Position numbers and translations under genes: made by a program | The notes under the pieces: generated by a model | Databases searched by the model: none | Told to the model about the DNA's origin: nothing | Seen by the model: only the letters and a program-made list of their open reading frames with translations | Source of the DNA: RZZS01 sp964491785 | GTDB lineage: Bacteria > Pseudomonadota > Alphaproteobacteria > Micavibrionales > Micavibrionaceae | Assembly (NCBI GenBank): GCA_964491785.1 | Contig: CAZBGS010000002.1 | Location: forward strand, 1-64,000 | Direction: 5' to 3' | Length of the DNA: 64,000 nt | Shown here: positions 18,070 through 25,523 of the stretch, one piece after another | Layout of the letters: each line of letters starts with the position of its first letter | Numbering within the stretch: the first letter of the stretch is position 1

Positions 18070-20751
18070 TTAATGCAACAATCTCTTTAATTCATATAGA
18101 AGATCCATTGCCTGTTTCGGGGTGAGATCGTCCGGGTTTGTTTGCCTTATTTTTTCTTCCAAAGGCGAGGTCTTGATCTCTTTTATCTGGATTGCCGCGC
18201 TGAAGAGCGGGAGGTCTTCGCAGAGGCGGGTGAGGGCGCTGCCCTGTTCGCCTTCCTGAAGCAATTTGAGTACTTCTTCGGCGCGGGAGATCACTGTTTG
18301 CGGCAGGCCTGCCAGTTTGCCGACATGGATGCCGTAGGAGCGGTCGGCCGAACCTTCGGCTACGGAGTGAAGGAAGATGATTTCCCCTTTCCATTCTTTA
18401 ACCTGCATGGAGCGGCAGGCGAGGTTTGCGAGGCGGGAGTGAAGGCTGGTCAGTTCGTGGTAGTGAGTCGCAAAAAGGGCGCGGCAACGGTTCACTTCAT
18501 GCAAATGCTCGACGCAGGCCCAGGCGATGGAAAGGCCATCGAAAGTGGCTGTGCCGCGCCCGATTTCATCAAGGATTACAAGCGAGCGTTCGGTAGCCTG
18601 ATTCAGGATCGCGGCCGTTTCCACCATCTCGACCATGAAGGTCGAGCGGCCTCTGGCGAGATCGTCCGAGGCTCCGACACGGCTGAAACATTTATCGACT
18701 ATGCCGATATGCGCTTTTGCCGCCGGGACGAATGAGCCGATTTGCGCCAGTATGGCGATTAGCGCGTTCTGCCTGAGGAAAGTGGATTTTCCGGCCATGT
18801 TGGGGCCGGTCAGCAGCCATAGCCGCCTGCCTTCGCCGAGGTCGCAGTCGTTGGGCATGAATTTTTCGCAGGTTGCGCCAAGTGAGCATTCAACTACCGG
18901 GTGACGGCCTCCCTCGATTTCAAAGCGCAGCGAGTCATCGACCACCGGTCGTGAATATCTTCTTTCTTCGGCCAGTTCAGCCAGGGAGGCGAATACGTCC
19001 AGCGTGGCTAAGGTATTTGCTTGAGTGCCGATTTCTTCCGCAAGGACGCTGAGTGTCTCAATCAGTTCGTCGAATATCTGAAGCTCAATGGCGAGAGCCC
19101 GGTCGGCTGCCGAGGATATGCGGCTTTCAAGGCTCGCCAGTTCCGGGGTGGTAAAGCGTACCGCGCTTGACATGGTCTGGCGATGGACGAAAGGATTGTC
19201 GGCCTCGCCCTTGCGCACCATCAGCGCGTCTGCCTTTTTCGCCGGAACCTCGATAAAGTAGCCGAGCAGGTTGTTGAAGCTGATCTTAAGGTTATCGATG
19301 CCGGTTTCGCGTGCATAACGATTCTGCAACTCCGCTATCAGGCGGCGGCTGTCGTCTTTCAGGGCTCTGGTTTCGTCAAGGGCAGGCGAATATCCTTTTC
19401 GGATGAAGCCGCCATCGCGGCACTGGGCGGGCGGTTCGTCATTGATGCTTTGTTCAAGCTTCGCCGCGAAATCGTACAACTCTCCGCTGTTGCGAAGCTG
19501 TGATGCGAAAGCGGCAAGAAGCGGCAGTTTGGTATGATCAAGCCTGTTTTTTATATGCAGCGCGACAGACAAGCCTTCACGCAAGGCCAGCAGGTCGCGG
19601 GGGCCGCCACGGCCTACGGAAAGGCGGGCGAGGGATCTTTCCATATCCGGCAGCGATTTAAGCGTATCGCGAAGATTGCTACGTATCTGGCGGTTATCGA
19701 AAAATACTCCGACGGTATCAAGACGTCTATTGATCTCATCAGGATCGCAGAGCGGAGATGACAGGAAACCTTGCAGCATTCTGCCGCCTGCGCCGGTGCA
19801 AGTGAAGTCGATGACCTGCAACAGGCTGCCCTTGTATTCGCCGTTCAGGGTGCGGGAAAGTTCGAGGTTTTTGCGAGTGGCGGGGTCGATTTCCATCACC
19901 TTTCCAGTATCGATCCGGCAGGGGCGAGAGAAACGCGGTAGCTTGCCGGCCTGCGTTCTTTGCACGTAATCGATCAATGCGCCAGCTGCGGAAATTTCGG
20001 CTCTGCTGAACGCGCCGAAGGATTCCAGAGTGTCCACCCCGAAAAGAGTTTCAAGGCGTCTACGGGCATTGTCGTAGTCGAAAGTCGTTTGCGGCTGCAA
20101 GGTGATCTGTTTGCGGCCTGCCTGAAAAAAATCATGAATTGCTTCGCGTTCCGGTAGGTTTTCAGAGAGCAGATATTCGCTGGCGTCTATTCTCTCGAGT
20201 GCGGTAAGCAGCATCTTCCTGCTAGTCGGCTGGACGTTGAAGGCTCCGGTGGAAAGGTCTGTCCATGACAGGCCGATATGTCCGCCGATATCGGCCACAG
20301 AGGCAAGGAAGTTATTGCTTCGCGAATTAAGTAATGTGTCCTCGGTTATCGTTCCCGCGGTTACGACCCTAACCACGTCGCGCTCCACCAGTATCTTGCT
20401 GCCGCGTTTTCTGGCTTCGGCAGGGCTTTCTACCTGTTCGCAGATCGCGACCTTGCATCCGGCGCGGATCAGTCTTGCCAGATAGCTCTCATAGGCATGA
20501 AACGGGACGCCGGCCATCGGTATTTCCTCGCCCTGATTTTTTCCCCTGCGAGTCAGAGTGATGTCTAGGATCGAGGCGGCTTTGACGGCATCGTCGAAAA
20601 ACATCTCGTAAAAATCGCCCATCCGGTAGAACAAGATGCAGTCAGGGTAGCGTGCCTTGATGGAATGGTATTGAGCCATCATCGGCGTGTGGCCTTCGGC
20701 AAGAAGTGCTTGTGTCGTTATCGGTTTCAGCGCTGTATCGGGCATATTCAT
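18070..20751 (-). CDS. mutS: DNA mismatch repair protein MutS
   Basis: Mismatch-recognition ATPase (893 aa from ATG at 20751). The mismatch-binding motif is intact (FYRMGDFYEMFFDDA, with Phe and Glu). The C-terminal ATPase has Walker A TGPNMAGKST, the DEIGRGT Walker B/signature region and ATHYHEL. A C-terminal dimerisation helix (LTPKQAMDLLYEL) is present. The frame is open to 20835, but only via TTG with no ribosome-binding site, so I start at ATG 20751 (MNMPDTALK). MutL is not in the window. mutS near glnD is an arrangement I recall from other Alphaproteobacteria. Confidence 0.95.
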   Translation of the reverse strand: MNMPDTALKPITTQALLAEGHTPMMAQYHSIKARYPDCILFYRMGDFYEMFFDDAVKAASILDITLTRRGKNQGEEIPMAGVPFHAYESYLARLIRAGCKVAICEQVESPAEARKRGSKILVERDVVRVVTAGTITEDTLLNSRSNNFLASVADIGGHIGLSWTDLSTGAFNVQPTSRKMLLTALERIDASEYLLSENLPEREAIHDFFQAGRKQITLQPQTTFDYDNARRRLETLFGVDTLESFGAFSRAEISAAGALIDYVQRTQAGKLPRFSRPCRIDTGKVMEIDPATRKNLELSRTLNGEYKGSLLQVIDFTCTGAGGRMLQGFLSSPLCDPDEINRRLDTVGVFFDNRQIRSNLRDTLKSLPDMERSLARLSVGRGGPRDLLALREGLSVALHIKNRLDHTKLPLLAAFASQLRNSGELYDFAAKLEQSINDEPPAQCRDGGFIRKGYSPALDETRALKDDSRRLIAELQNRYARETGIDNLKISFNNLLGYFIEVPAKKADALMVRKGEADNPFVHRQTMSSAVRFTTPELASLESRISSAADRALAIELQIFDELIETLSVLAEEIGTQANTLATLDVFASLAELAEERRYSRPVVDDSLRFEIEGGRHPVVECSLGATCEKFMPNDCDLGEGRRLWLLTGPNMAGKSTFLRQNALIAILAQIGSFVPAAKAHIGIVDKCFSRVGASDDLARGRSTFMVEMVETAAILNQATERSLVILDEIGRGTATFDGLSIAWACVEHLHEVNRCRALFATHYHELTSLHSRLANLACRSMQVKEWKGEIIFLHSVAEGSADRSYGIHVGKLAGLPQTVISRAEEVLKLLQEGEQGSALTRLCEDLPLFSAAIQIKEIKTSPLEEKIRQTNPDDLTPKQAMDLLYELKRLLH

Positions 20752-20861
20752 GACATACGACAAAATCGCCGGATATGCAAAGCGGCGTAAAGCGGTTTTA
20801 TATAAATTGTTTGAAGATATTTTTTTTGCCAGCAACGGCTATGAAACCAGCTGCGCCAGAG

Positions 20862-20887
20862 AACTGTTAGTAAATGAACAAACAGTT
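20862..20887. promoter_or_regulatory. Inverted repeat upstream of tandem unknown genes
   Basis: AACTGTT (20862-20868) and AACAGTT (20881-20887) form a perfect 7-bp inverted repeat with a 12-base spacer, 22 bases before the ATG at 20910 and within the mutS divergent promoter region. It looks like a dimeric operator; the regulator is unknown. Confidence 0.4.
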
Positions 20888-20909
20888 ACGGTAATAGAGA
20901 GGAAATAAA

Positions 20910-21449
20910 ATGATATTCAGCAGATTGCCCGAAGTGGCGCAAATGAAAGATATTACAGGCAAAGACTGGGTGGTCAGGCGAGAGCATGGATTTACGTTCA
21001 TGCATCTTGAGACCCCGGTTGACGATCCTGTCATTCCGGCTTTGCTGGAGGCGTTTGCAAATATTAAAGGCGTTGAATTCTGGCAGGAAAGAGATGATAT
21101 CTATAGTAAGTCCAATAAACTCTGTCTCAGGATCAACAAAGAAGAGGATGGCAGTTTTATAAGCGTGCTCGGGTATCTTCAATCTCTCCGGCAAGCCTAT
21201 GTAGGGGACGCCAATTTTTTGCGATTTGCAGAAAAACAAAGGCTTCCAAGACTGGACAAGATATTGGTCGATATTCTCAAGAATGGCCCTTCAGATATCA
21301 TTGAAGAGAATAAAGGCTCGCTGAAACAGGCTTTCGATGAGGCGCTTATTAGGATCAAATCGGATGATAGAGACTTGAAGATACACAAGGCTGGCAAGCG
21401 AGAGAGTGAATTATGTTCTACGGATTATCAGCCTCCTCCATCTATTTAG
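20910..21449 (+). CDS. Unknown protein, first of tandem paralogue pair
   Basis: 179-aa soluble protein with no signal or membrane segment. I recognise no family. It shares a clear core with the next gene: DPVIPALLEAFANIKGVEFW here versus DPAIPALLEAFSKVEG there, and DGSFISVLGYL versus DGSFISVMGWL about 45 residues later. The C-terminus is charged and ends in QPPPSI. ATG at 20910 has GAGAGGAAA just upstream. The pair sits alone between mutS (divergent) and the GH65 gene (convergent). A small alpha/beta fold is possible from the pattern of alternating hydrophobic residues, but function cannot be inferred. Confidence 0.75.
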   Translation: MIFSRLPEVAQMKDITGKDWVVRREHGFTFMHLETPVDDPVIPALLEAFANIKGVEFWQERDDIYSKSNKLCLRINKEEDGSFISVLGYLQSLRQAYVGDANFLRFAEKQRLPRLDKILVDILKNGPSDIIEENKGSLKQAFDEALIRIKSDDRDLKIHKAGKRESELCSTDYQPPPSI

Positions 21450-21502
21450 AGAACAAATTCCGGTATTATAAGTTAACGACTTATGAATGAAGGGAGATGT
21501 AT

Positions 21503-22027
21503 ATGCCGGGTAAGAGAAAACAGGATGAGAGAAGGCTATTAGAAGAGCTGATAGATCAGAAGCTGGAAGTCAGGGTTTTAACGGAAGAGAAAATGAGAAT
21601 ATTCAATTTGATTACTTCTCCTCATGACCCTGCCATTCCTGCTCTGTTGGAGGCATTTTCCAAAGTTGAAGGTGCAACGACCTGGAAGGAGCCTGACGAA
21701 GTTCATCCGCTCGACGAGCAGATACGGATTGAGATTGAACGCAAGGACGGGAGCTTTATCAGCGTTATGGGTTGGCTGCGTCCACTTTCCGATGTTTATG
21801 GGGAGGCCGGTTATAATATTAAGGGAAGGTTTCCGAGGTTTGACAATCTGGAATTACGTATTCTTGCTGGCGGAAGCAACCTGATTGAGGATTATATTGT
21901 AACTCTAAGGCGTGATTTTGCCTATGCCTCAAGAGACGTTCAATTCGGGCGCGAAAAAAAGCTCACAGTGTTTAATGCGCCATTTTCCGCGAAAGAACCT
22001 GATGTCATTCGGCCCAGGGAATTCTGA
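21503..22027 (+). CDS. Unknown protein, second of tandem paralogue pair
   Basis: 174-aa soluble protein, paralogue of the preceding gene, 53 bases after its stop. The start at 21503 is preferred over ATG at 21497 because AAGGGAG ends right at 21497, giving six-base spacing to 21503. The N-terminal 20 residues are charged (KRKQDERRLLEELIDQK) and differ from the first copy. The shared core is IPALLEAF..VEG and DGSFISVMGWLRPLSDVYG. The C-terminal third differs between copies, so the pair has diverged well beyond a recent duplication. A bidirectional hairpin at 22084 ends the transcript. Function unknown. Confidence 0.75.
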   Translation: MPGKRKQDERRLLEELIDQKLEVRVLTEEKMRIFNLITSPHDPAIPALLEAFSKVEGATTWKEPDEVHPLDEQIRIEIERKDGSFISVMGWLRPLSDVYGEAGYNIKGRFPRFDNLELRILAGGSNLIEDYIVTLRRDFAYASRDVQFGREKKLTVFNAPFSAKEPDVIRPREF

Positions 22028-22083
22028 TGTAAAAAACACTGCTGTGGGAGTGGTATTTGATGTGTTCTTATGGCGGATTAAAA

Positions 22084-22109
22084 AACGCCGGCCTGTGAAG
22101 GCCGGCGTT
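22084..22109. terminator. Bidirectional terminator between convergent genes
   Basis: Ten-base-pair stem AACGCCGGCC / GGCCGGCGTT with loop TGTGAA. On the minus strand it is followed by TTTTTTAATCC, a strong T-run for the GH65 gene; on the plus strand the tail is weaker (CTTGTTC). Confidence 0.85.
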
Positions 22110-22127
22110 CTTGTTCAAGTAATTTTT

Positions 22128-24569
22128 TTACTCAGCGGCTTCAGCTTTTGCCTTTATGCGTTTGTTATCGGGCAGTTTGAAGCTGAACTGGCTGGTTTCG
22201 CCGACCTTGATTTCGCGAATCTGGTCGTTGACGCCGACGGTTACGGAGTCGATGAACTCGTTGGCTTCCAGTTCTACCTTGATCTTGCTGTCCTCGACCT
22301 GAACCTTCAGCGGAGCCTTGCGATAGGTCATCCGGAAGGTCAGACCGTCCAGCTGGTCGGAGGTCTTCGGATTGAAGTAAAGGACATTGTCCTTGATCTC
22401 TGTTCCGAGGTAGCCGCGCTGCATCAGGTCAAGCGTACCGGCCATGACGCCCATGTGGATGGCTTCACGGGTGGTGCCGCCCTGAATGTCGCCGACGTCG
22501 CTCTTGAGAGCTGCCATGAACATGTCCCAGGAGGCATCGATATCGATGTCGGCGAGAATGTTCGCGTGGACGATGAAGCTCAGGGTGGAGCCGTGCGAAG
22601 TGCGCGCAAGGTAGTAGTCGGTGTTGCGGCGCTTCATTTCCGGCGTGAAGTCGTAGCCGAGCTTGTTGAACATCGTCTTCAGGTCTTTGTCGTTGAACAG
22701 GAAGAACAGCATAAGCGTGTCCGCCTGCTTGGCGAGCTTGAAGCGGTCGGGTGAAACGCCTTCGGCTTTCAGGATCCGGTCAAGACGCTGGATGTTGCCG
22801 TATTTGGCGCGGTAGCCTTCCCAGTCGAACTCTTCCAGCTTCTCATAGCCTTCAAACTGGCTGATGATGTCGCCTTCATGGAAAGGAACGAACATTTTGT
22901 AGCTCATGTCCTTCCATTTGTTCAGTTCTTCTTCGGAAATGTTCAACTCGTCCATCAGTCTTACGCGGCGCTTGTTGTGCATCATGTCGAGCACTTCGAT
23001 GGCGGTCTGGAATATCCATGCGACCATCACGTTGGTGTAAGCGTTGTTGCGCAGACCATGCTCTTCGGAGCCGGGATAGGCTTCGTGATACTCGTCCGGG
23101 CCCATGACGCCGTGGATTTCGTAACGACCTGACTTCTTGTTCAGCTTGGCAATGCTGGCCCAGAAGCGGGCGATTTCAAGCATCATGCGTGCGCCGCTGC
23201 TCCACAGGAAGTCGACGTCGCCGGTAGCCTGATAGTATTGCCAGATGTTGTAGAAGATGGCGGCGTTGACGTGACGCTGGTTGTGCGACAGGTCGGGGTG
23301 CCATTTGCCGTCTTTCGGGTTAAGGTGAACTACTTGCGTTTCCTCGCGGCCATCACTGCCTGACTGCCATGGATACATTGCGCCGTCATAACCGTGTTCT
23401 CTGGCGAGTTCGCGGGCTTCGTCCATACGGCGGAACCGGTACATCAGCAGTTCCCGGGTGATTTCCGGCAGGCGGAAGTTCAGGAACGGATAGATGTAAA
23501 GCTCGTCCCAGAAGATGTGGCCGCGGTACGGTTCGCCGGTCAGGCCGCGGGCGGGAACGCCTGCGTCAAGGTCTGCGGTGAACGGAGAGCAGCACATCAG
23601 CACGTGGACGCTGTGGAAGCGCAGCAGTTGCTGAGCTGTGGGATCTTTCGGAAGTTTGAAGTCGCACATGCTCCAGAGGTGACGCCATGCGTTCTCATGA
23701 CGCTCCAGTCCCTGTTCGAAAGTGCAGAAGCGCTCGATAGCTTGCTGGGCGTTGATCAGCGGTTCGCTGATGGCATTGTCCTTAGAGCTGTAGAACGCGC
23801 ACATTTTTTCCACGCGGATCGTTTCCTTCTGTTTGACCGGGAAGGAAATGGTCTGCTGGATGTAGTCGTCCTGCTGGTGCAGACTGCGCTTTGTTTCGAC
23901 TTCCTTGTCGCCGCGGTAGATCAGGGTTCTGGCGGCTTCGGCGACATAAATGCGCGACTGGGCTGTCTGGACGAGCAGGGAGATGCCGTCGTTTCCAACC
24001 TGTGCGGTCTTGATAGGACGCAGGTGCTTGGTTTCCAGGGCGCGGTAACGTGGAACCCCCCAGTTTACCACGCGGCCGTCAAGCGCGGACATGATGTTCA
24101 TCGTGCCAGACCAGTTGAGCGGCGTGACCTGCCATTCGATGGCGCCGAGGTGCATTTTCTGCATGCTGACGTAACGGCGGCTAACAATTTTGGTTTCGCG
24201 CTTGTCCTTGTCACGGAAAGAAAGCTCGCGGATGAGCAGGCATCGCTTCAGGTCGAATTCATGGCGGTAGGACAGGATTTCGACGTTTTCAAGCTGAAAC
24301 GGCTCGCTGTCTTCGATGCTCATTTTAATGGGCAGCCAGTTGGGCATGTTAACGAGATCCTCGTTAACTACAGGGCGGCCGGCCATTATGGTGATCGCAC
24401 GGTTGAAGCCGCCGTGCATGTAGGTGCCGGGATAATGGTCTTCGGAACAATCCGACCATTCAGCTGCGCCACGCGTACAGAAGTAGCCGTTGCCGGTAGA
24501 GGTAAGTGACTCTCTCAGCATTTCGTTTTTCGGGTCGTACCCTTCGTATTCCAAACTCCATTCAGACAT
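22128..24569 (-). CDS. Glycoside hydrolase family 65 disaccharide phosphorylase
   Basis: 813-aa enzyme expected to cleave an alpha-linked glucose disaccharide (maltose, trehalose, kojibiose or nigerose) with phosphate, yielding beta-glucose-1-phosphate and glucose. The general acid is E493 in GPDEYH. The sugar-binding segment ARGLTGEPYRGHIFWD (340-355) and the phosphate-site motif SHGSTLS are present. The N-terminal beta-sandwich (GNGYFCTRG-AEWS, HYPGTYMHGGF) and C-terminal jelly roll are complete. Start ATG 24569 has AGGAGA upstream. The neighbouring beta-phosphoglucomutase-like gene is the usual partner and supports phosphorylase rather than hydrolase activity. Specificity cannot be read from the sequence by eye. 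Confidence 0.92.
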   Translation of the reverse strand: MSEWSLEYEGYDPKNEMLRESLTSTGNGYFCTRGAAEWSDCSEDHYPGTYMHGGFNRAITIMAGRPVVNEDLVNMPNWLPIKMSIEDSEPFQLENVEILSYRHEFDLKRCLLIRELSFRDKDKRETKIVSRRYVSMQKMHLGAIEWQVTPLNWSGTMNIMSALDGRVVNWGVPRYRALETKHLRPIKTAQVGNDGISLLVQTAQSRIYVAEAARTLIYRGDKEVETKRSLHQQDDYIQQTISFPVKQKETIRVEKMCAFYSSKDNAISEPLINAQQAIERFCTFEQGLERHENAWRHLWSMCDFKLPKDPTAQQLLRFHSVHVLMCCSPFTADLDAGVPARGLTGEPYRGHIFWDELYIYPFLNFRLPEITRELLMYRFRRMDEARELAREHGYDGAMYPWQSGSDGREETQVVHLNPKDGKWHPDLSHNQRHVNAAIFYNIWQYYQATGDVDFLWSSGARMMLEIARFWASIAKLNKKSGRYEIHGVMGPDEYHEAYPGSEEHGLRNNAYTNVMVAWIFQTAIEVLDMMHNKRRVRLMDELNISEEELNKWKDMSYKMFVPFHEGDIISQFEGYEKLEEFDWEGYRAKYGNIQRLDRILKAEGVSPDRFKLAKQADTLMLFFLFNDKDLKTMFNKLGYDFTPEMKRRNTDYYLARTSHGSTLSFIVHANILADIDIDASWDMFMAALKSDVGDIQGGTTREAIHMGVMAGTLDLMQRGYLGTEIKDNVLYFNPKTSDQLDGLTFRMTYRKAPLKVQVEDSKIKVELEANEFIDSVTVGVNDQIREIKVGETSQFSFKLPDNKRIKAKAEAAE

Positions 24570-24618
24570 TTTTTTCTCCTAAGCAGAAATTATCTGGTTC
24601 ATTATTTAAAAAAATACA

Positions 24619-24694
24619 GCGAGCGGAAATTACCGTTGATGCCGTACATAGAGGCTGCGGTAAGCAGCCTGATGCCTAAAGCTCGCGCATTTCC
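24619..24694 (-). promoter_or_regulatory. Candidate structured leader RNA or attenuator before GH65 gene
   Basis: On the minus strand the intergenic RNA can form a hairpin AGGCTGC-TTACC-GCAGCCT (24652-24670), and its loop TTACC is complementary to GGTAA at 24630-24634. GGAAAT (24689-24694) can pair with ATTTCC (24625-24630). GCGAGC (24681-24686) can pair with GCTCGC (24619-24624), which is followed by TGTATTTTTTT. The last two pairings cross, so they are either alternatives, as in an attenuator, or a pseudoknot. Observed complementarity only; no known riboswitch class is recognised. It may simply be the terminator of the upstream adhE-HAD transcript. Confidence 0.45.
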
Positions 24695-24749
24695 TCACCA
24701 CTCAAATTAACAATACGCCTCATTAGTCCCCCTGTAGCGGCATTGTTTT

Positions 24750-25523
24750 TTAACGCTTCTCCAATAGTTCCCCCAGATCGCTAACGACGATATCGGCACC
24801 GCTTTGGAGAAGTTTGTCCGGTTCGCCATGACGGTCAACGCCAATGGTCAAACCGAATTTGCCCGCACGTCCGGCTTCAACGCCTGACAGTGCGTCTTCA
24901 ATGACTACGGCGTCTTTCGCCGCTGCGCCAAGAAGTCTTGCTGCTTCAAGATAGGTGTCCGGTTTTGGTTTGCCGGCTATCTTGTGTTCGGCGGCATAGA
25001 TGCCGTCGAACTGAATATCGAAAAGGTGTTTGAGGCCCACAGATTCCAGAACCGAGGAGCAGTTCTTGCTCGAAGTGACTACAGCGATCCGCTTGCCTTT
25101 GCTTCTTAGAAGCTCGATGAGTTCCACGGTAGTTTCAAAGACATCCGCGCCATCCGTCTTGAGAATCTCGTTGAAGCGGACGTTTTTGCGGTTGCCGATG
25201 CCGCATACGGTGTCGGCCTCGGCGGGGTCGTTGACGTCGCCCCAGGTAAGTTCGATGCCCCTTGAGCGAAGAAAGCTGTCCACGCCTTCGTAACGGGGTT
25301 TCCCGTCTACATATTCCGGGTAGTCGAAATCGGTTGTGAATTCTCGGAAAGGCTCACCTGTTTGTTTGGATCGCTTGCGCATAAAGTCATCGAAAGCTTC
25401 CTTCCACGCCTTGGCATGAATACGGGCAGTATCCGTTATCACGCCATCCAGATCAAAAAGCCAGGCGTCAAACCGGTTTAGTATATCGGATGAAGCCTTT
25501 TCGATTTCACATGCTGACGACAT
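24750..25523 (-). CDS. pgmB: Beta-phosphoglucomutase-like HAD hydrolase
   Basis: 257-aa HAD-superfamily enzyme expected to convert beta-glucose-1-phosphate to glucose-6-phosphate. Motif I is FDLDGVITDTA (nucleophile Asp and acid/base Asp two residues on), the cap contains GKPRYEGVDSFLRSRGI typical of beta-phosphoglucomutase-like proteins, motif II is VVTSSKN, the Lys is in GKPKPD and motif IV is VVIEDALSGVEAG. It overlaps the end of adhE by 17 bases and precedes GH65 by 180 bases on the same strand, so product flow from GH65 is likely. A phosphatase role on a sugar phosphate is the main alternative. Confidence 0.88.
   Translation of the reverse strand: MSSACEIEKASSDILNRFDAWLFDLDGVITDTARIHAKAWKEAFDDFMRKRSKQTGEPFREFTTDFDYPEYVDGKPRYEGVDSFLRSRGIELTWGDVNDPAEADTVCGIGNRKNVRFNEILKTDGADVFETTVELIELLRSKGKRIAVVTSSKNCSSVLESVGLKHLFDIQFDGIYAAEHKIAGKPKPDTYLEAARLLGAAAKDAVVIEDALSGVEAGRAGKFGLTIGVDRHGEPDKLLQSGADIVVSDLGELLEKR

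Noticed and set aside
23394..24509. 371-codon open frame on the plus strand
   Set aside because: Antisense to the GH65 gene with intact catalytic motif; no family features.
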